DNA of 64,000 nucleotides from Salinisphaera aquimarina (lineage in GTDB: Bacteria > Pseudomonadota > Gammaproteobacteria > Nevskiales > Salinisphaeraceae), in the NCBI RefSeq assembly GCF_042643355.1, contig NZ_JBHRSS010000003.1, forward strand, positions 310,001 through 374,000, given 5' to 3'. Under the pieces are notes generated by a model that did not search any database, was not told the origin of the DNA, and saw only the letters and a list, made by a program, of their open reading frames with translations. The position numbers and the translations under genes were made by a program. Below, one piece after another: positions 60,748 through 64,000 of the stretch. Within the stretch, counting starts at the first letter, position 1, and each line of letters starts with the position of its first letter.

Positions 60748-62259
60748 ATGTGTGCAGTAGCTGCATCTGAAGTGGCACTGGAACCCAGTGTTCAGCAATT
60801 CATCGACACCCCGCGCAAAATGCTGATCGGCGGCCAGTGGGTGACCAGCGAATCGGGCAAGACCTTCGAGGTCTACAACCCGTCGACCGACCAGATCATT
60901 TCCCATGCTCAGGCCGCGGACAAGGCGGACGTGGACAAGGCCGTCAAGGCCGCGCGCCAGGCTTTCGACAACGGTCCGTGGACCAAGATGTCGCCGGCCG
61001 AGCGCGGCCGCATCATCTGGAAGATCGGCGACCTGATCATGGATTACCAGGAAGAGCTGGCGCAGCTCGAATCCCTGGATAACGGCAAGCCGATCTCCAT
61101 CGCCCGAGCCGCGGACGTGCCGCTGGCCTCGGAGATGTTCCAGTACATGGCCGGCTGGGCGACCAAGCTCAACGGCACGCAGATCGGCATTACCGTGCCT
61201 TATGCGCCGGGCGCGGAATGGCATGCCTATACCCGTCGCGAGCCGGTCGGTGTCTGTGGCCAGATCATTCCCTGGAACTTCCCGCTGCTGATGGCGGCCT
61301 GGAAGCTCGCCCCGGCCCTGGCCTGTGGCAATACCGTGGTCATGAAGCTGGCCGAGGAAACCCCACTGTCGGGCCTCAAGCTCGCCGAGATCATGCAGGA
61401 AGCCGGCGTGCCGGACGGCGTGGTCAACATCATCACCGGCTTCGGCGAAGAGGCCGGTGCCCCGATCGCGGCGCATCCGCAGGTCGACAAGATCGCCTTC
61501 ACCGGTTCCACCGAAGTGGGCCGTCTGATCGTCGATGCCGCCAAGGGCAACCTCAAGAAGGTGTCGCTGGAACTGGGCGGCAAGTCGCCGAACATCGTGC
61601 TCGCCGACGCCGATCTGGAAAAGACCATCCCGGGGGCGGCCAACGCCATCTTCTTCAACCACGGCCAGTGCTGTGCGGCCGGCTCGCGCCTGTTCGTGCA
61701 TGAGTCGATCTACGACGAAGTGGTCGAAGGCGTGGCCGATTTCGCCCGCAACATGAAGATGGGCCCCGGACTGGACCCGGAAACGCAGATGGGTCCGCTG
61801 GTATCGCGCACCCAGTTCGACCGGGTGACCGGCTTCCTGGATTCGGGCAAGAGCCAGGGCGCACGCGATGCAGCCGACGGTGGGCGCATGGATCGCGAGG
61901 GTTATTTCGTCAAGCCGACCGTGCTGGTCGACGTCAAGGACGACATGGAGGTGTTCCAGGAAGAAATCTTCGGGCCGGTCGTGACCGCCTCCAAGTTCTC
62001 GGATCTGGACGAGGACCTGATCAAGCGCGCCAACGACACGGTGTTCGGTCTGGCCTCCGGCATCTGGACCCAGGACATCGGCAAGGCCCATAAACTGGCC
62101 TCGCAGATCCGTGCCGGTACGGTCTGGGTCAACTGCTACAACATCTTCGACGCGGCGCTGCCGTTCGGCGGTTACAAGCAGTCCGGCTGGGGCCGTGAGA
62201 TGGGTGAGCAGGTGCTCAACAACTACACGGAATGCAAGGCCGTGACGGTCGCTTTGTAA
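60748..62259 (+). CDS. NAD-dependent aldehyde dehydrogenase
   Basis: A 503-residue cytoplasmic enzyme of the ALDH superfamily. Asn177 in IIPWNFPL, the NAD loop FTGSTEVGR, the general base Glu275 in LELGGKSPN and the nucleophile Cys309 in NHGQCCAAGSR are all present, as is EEIFGPVV. Closest in style to phenylacetaldehyde / acetaldehyde-type enzymes (AldA/ExaC class). With PQQ genes and an AcoR-like activator next door, it probably oxidises the aldehyde produced by a PQQ alcohol dehydrogenase encoded elsewhere. GGAGGAG (60734-60740) precedes ATG 60748. Ends in a strong terminator. Confidence 0.92.
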   Translation: MCAVAASEVALEPSVQQFIDTPRKMLIGGQWVTSESGKTFEVYNPSTDQIISHAQAADKADVDKAVKAARQAFDNGPWTKMSPAERGRIIWKIGDLIMDYQEELAQLESLDNGKPISIARAADVPLASEMFQYMAGWATKLNGTQIGITVPYAPGAEWHAYTRREPVGVCGQIIPWNFPLLMAAWKLAPALACGNTVVMKLAEETPLSGLKLAEIMQEAGVPDGVVNIITGFGEEAGAPIAAHPQVDKIAFTGSTEVGRLIVDAAKGNLKKVSLELGGKSPNIVLADADLEKTIPGAANAIFFNHGQCCAAGSRLFVHESIYDEVVEGVADFARNMKMGPGLDPETQMGPLVSRTQFDRVTGFLDSGKSQGARDAADGGRMDREGYFVKPTVLVDVKDDMEVFQEEIFGPVVTASKFSDLDEDLIKRANDTVFGLASGIWTQDIGKAHKLASQIRAGTVWVNCYNIFDAALPFGGYKQSGWGREMGEQVLNNYTECKAVTVAL

Positions 62260-62293
62260 GCGAACCCGCTAACGGCAACATCCGCTAGCAGAC

Positions 62294-62331
62294 AAGCCGG
62301 CTGTCGCGTTCGACGACAGCCGGCTTTTTTT
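62294..62331 (+). terminator. Intrinsic terminator of the aldehyde dehydrogenase gene
   Basis: AAGCCGGCTGTCG (62294-62306) and CGACAGCCGGCTT (62314-62326) form a perfect 13-bp stem with a 7-base loop, ending in a run of seven T (62325-62331). The best terminator in the window. Confidence 0.9.
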
Positions 62332-62534
62332 CGCCCACGCGCCGACGCGCAACGACCGTACATATCGTCGATATCTACTGAAAGCTGACTGCCTGACACG
62401 GCCTGCGCTATCGTGGCAAAAAAACCGGCGATCATCATCGACCGGAGCAGATGTCTGCGGACAACCCGCGCCCGATCGCCAGGATGACGTCATCGCGCCC
62501 GTTGCAGCGGGCGCGTGCGAAAAGAGGATTGAAC

Positions 62535-63167
62535 GTGGAATCACGGCCTATAAAGGTCCTGCTCGTCGACGACCACAGCGTCGTACGCGCGGGTTATGGC
62601 CGCCTGCTCAAGCTGGCCGACGATATTGAGGTCGCCGGCGAGGCCGACAGTGGCGAACGCGCCTATGCGGCCTGCCGCCAGACCGATTTCGACGTCATCG
62701 TCATGGACCTCTCGCTGCCCGGTATGAGCGGTATCGAGGCGACCAAACGCATTCTGAGCCGCTACCCCGGCGTGCGGATACTGGTGTTCTCGGTACACGA
62801 GGAAGCGATTTTCGTGCGTCGCGCCCTCGCCGCCGGTGCGACCGGCTATATCAGCAAGCGCGCGGTTTCCGACGTGCTTGTGGACGCCGTACGCGCGGTG
62901 GCCAGCGGCCAGCATTATGTCGACGAGCAGCTCGGCGACTACGGCCAGACCACGGCGACCAACCCGCTCGCCAGTCTTTCGTCGCGCGAATTCGAGATCT
63001 TCCGTCTGCTGGCCTCCGGTGCCAACGTGAACAGGATCGCCGACGAACTGTTCCTCAGCCCCAAGACCGTGGCCAACCACACCACGCGTCTGCGCAACAA
63101 GCTCGGCGCCAGCGGCACCGCCGATCTCACCCGGCTGGCGATTCGCACCGGCGTGGTCAGCCTCTGA
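62535..63167 (+). CDS. LuxR/FixJ-type response regulator
   Basis: A 210-residue regulator. Receiver: LLVDDHS (acid pocket), phosphorylation Asp in VIVMDLSLPGMSG near residue 53, Lys in GYISKRA. C-terminal LuxR-type helix-turn-helix: SLSSREFEIFRLLASGANVNRIADELFLSPKTVANHTTRLRNKLG. GTG at 62535 is chosen because GAGGA (62524-62528) lies six bases before it; the ORF continues 28 codons upstream without a binding site. It pairs with the sensor kinase gene beginning 170 bases downstream. UhpA/MoxX/ExaE-like regulators of alcohol oxidation have this form. Confidence 0.88.
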   Translation: MESRPIKVLLVDDHSVVRAGYGRLLKLADDIEVAGEADSGERAYAACRQTDFDVIVMDLSLPGMSGIEATKRILSRYPGVRILVFSVHEEAIFVRRALAAGATGYISKRAVSDVLVDAVRAVASGQHYVDEQLGDYGQTTATNPLASLSSREFEIFRLLASGANVNRIADELFLSPKTVANHTTRLRNKLGASGTADLTRLAIRTGVVSL

Positions 63168-63337
63168 GTGCCCGGATCCGCGCATAGGCCCGTATCGGCA
63201 GCGACCCACGACGCCCTCGGCGGCGTCGCCATGGCCCATCGCGGCAGCCGAATCCTGTCGGCTTGCATCACGGCCGCCCCGGCTCGGATAGACGGCCGAC
63301 ACAGGCAGCCCGATACCCGATTGGCATGGCGTATCGC

Positions 63338-64000
63338 ATGAACACCCGACTACGCCTTCGGCAACGGCTGATGATCTCGGTCACGGCCATGCTGGCCGTG
63401 ATTCTGCTGGCCGCCACCGCGATCGTGGTGGCCAACGCCCATGGCGCCATCGCCGACGAAATGCACTCGAGCGTCACGCTGGCCTCGGACATCATCGAGG
63501 CCAGCCTTACTGCCGGCGAGGACGGCGTCAGCGCGGCCCATCGACTGGACGAGATCGGCCACCTGCGTCATCTGTGTGTCTCGCTCATCCAAGGCCACAG
63601 CGAGGAGCCTTCCTGCCCGTCGAAACCCGTACCCACGGCGCCCGCATGGTTCACGGCCATCACCCGTCCGGATACGCTGCCCGAGCGCCGGATCCGGGTC
63701 GCACCCGATCTGCAGATCCGGATTCTGGCCGACCCCGAAGACGAGATCGACGAGACCTGGCACGACACCCGCGGCCTGATCGGCCTGCTGCTGGTCTTCT
63801 ATGCCGCCATTCTGGCGATCGTCTACCTGCTGATGGGGCGCGCCATGGTGCCGGTACGCCGTATCGACGCCGCGCTGCAACGCATCGAGCACGGCGATTA
63901 CGCAATCCGCCTGCCCCGCTTCTCGTTGCCCGAGTTCGACGGCATCGCGGCCCATTTCAATCACATGGCCGAGACCCTGGCCACCACCCGCGACGAAAAC
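63338..64000 (+). CDS. Sensor histidine kinase, N-terminal part (cut by window edge)
   Basis: The frame runs open to the end of the window, so the gene is incomplete: 221 residues from ATG 63338 (ATG 63326 is also possible). Seen: a basic start, helix 1 (about residues 14-32), a ~110-residue periplasmic part, helix 2 (about 148-168, LIGLLLVFYAAILAIVYLLMG) and a HAMP region (AMVPVRRIDAALQRIEHGDYAIRLP, then FDGIAAHFNHMAETLATTRDEN). This layout fits UhpB/NarX-type kinases, and the N-terminus recalls the LapD/MoxY-type sensor domain, which pairs with LuxR-type regulators in methanol oxidation. Kinase domain lies outside the window. Confidence 0.75.
   Translation, partial: MNTRLRLRQRLMISVTAMLAVILLAATAIVVANAHGAIADEMHSSVTLASDIIEASLTAGEDGVSAAHRLDEIGHLRHLCVSLIQGHSEEPSCPSKPVPTAPAWFTAITRPDTLPERRIRVAPDLQIRILADPEDEIDETWHDTRGLIGLLLVFYAAILAIVYLLMGRAMVPVRRIDAALQRIEHGDYAIRLPRFSLPEFDGIAAHFNHMAETLATTRDEN

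Overview
The window is 64 kb of GC-rich chromosomal DNA with dense, strongly GC-biased coding, ATGA/GTGA start-stop overlaps inside operons, and a gene set (TonB receptors, EptA, FhuCDB, TesA/YbbA/YbbP, PQQ synthesis, SmoEFGK-type polyol uptake) typical of a free-living, aerobic gammaproteobacterium. A Salinisphaera-like host is my guess, not something the sequence proves. No rRNA, tRNA, CRISPR array, phage or insertion sequence was recognised.

Layout. (1) 269-11496: an unrecognised six-gene operon encoding four tandem paralogous membrane-anchored envelope proteins and two secreted MORN-like repeat proteins. (2) 11574-22823: metallophosphoesterase, MFS and SBF-like transporters, an old yellow enzyme, an alpha/beta hydrolase, an amidase, and the divergent tesA / ybbA-ybbP group. 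(3) 23159-29149: a small heat-shock protein with a good sigma-32-type promoter, a secreted PQQ-type sugar dehydrogenase, then a metal-acquisition locus: a ZnuA-like protein that has lost its histidine ligands, a His/Cys-rich small secreted protein and a ZnuD-like TonB receptor around a perfect 21-bp palindrome. (4) 29228-44020: a Baeyer-Villiger-type monooxygenase, an iron/siderophore block (FhuF-like reductase, PvdE/SyrD-like exporter, FhuCDB, TonB siderophore receptor) with Fur-like boxes, plus DoxX, EptA, a rhodanese and a KAS III enzyme. (5) 44718-50564: a polyol (mannitol/sorbitol) ABC uptake operon ending in a mannitol dehydrogenase. (6) 50941-64000: a PQQ/alcohol-oxidation regulatory island: an NtrC-type two-component system, pqqA-pqqE facing pqqB-pqqC-pqqD, an AcoR-like activator, an aldehyde dehydrogenase, and a LuxR-type regulator followed by a sensor kinase cut by the window edge.

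The most striking feature is the regulatory design of region 6. Three promoters with the exact GG-N10-GC spacing of sigma-54 promoters stand before pqqA, pqqB and the aldehyde dehydrogenase gene. About 100-150 bp upstream of the pqqA promoter lie six GGCCA boxes spaced 10-12 bp apart, nested in a perfect 16-bp inverted repeat, which looks like an enhancer array. The adjacent NtrC-type regulator carries GAFTNA instead of GAFTGA and Asn-Glu instead of Asp-Glu in Walker B, so it may not be an ordinary activator; the AcoR-like protein has canonical motifs. The second most interesting item is the four-paralog/MORN operon. A dispersed intergenic element, seen twice (25.3 kb and 55.9 kb), keeps a hairpin whose arms differ in sequence but still pair.
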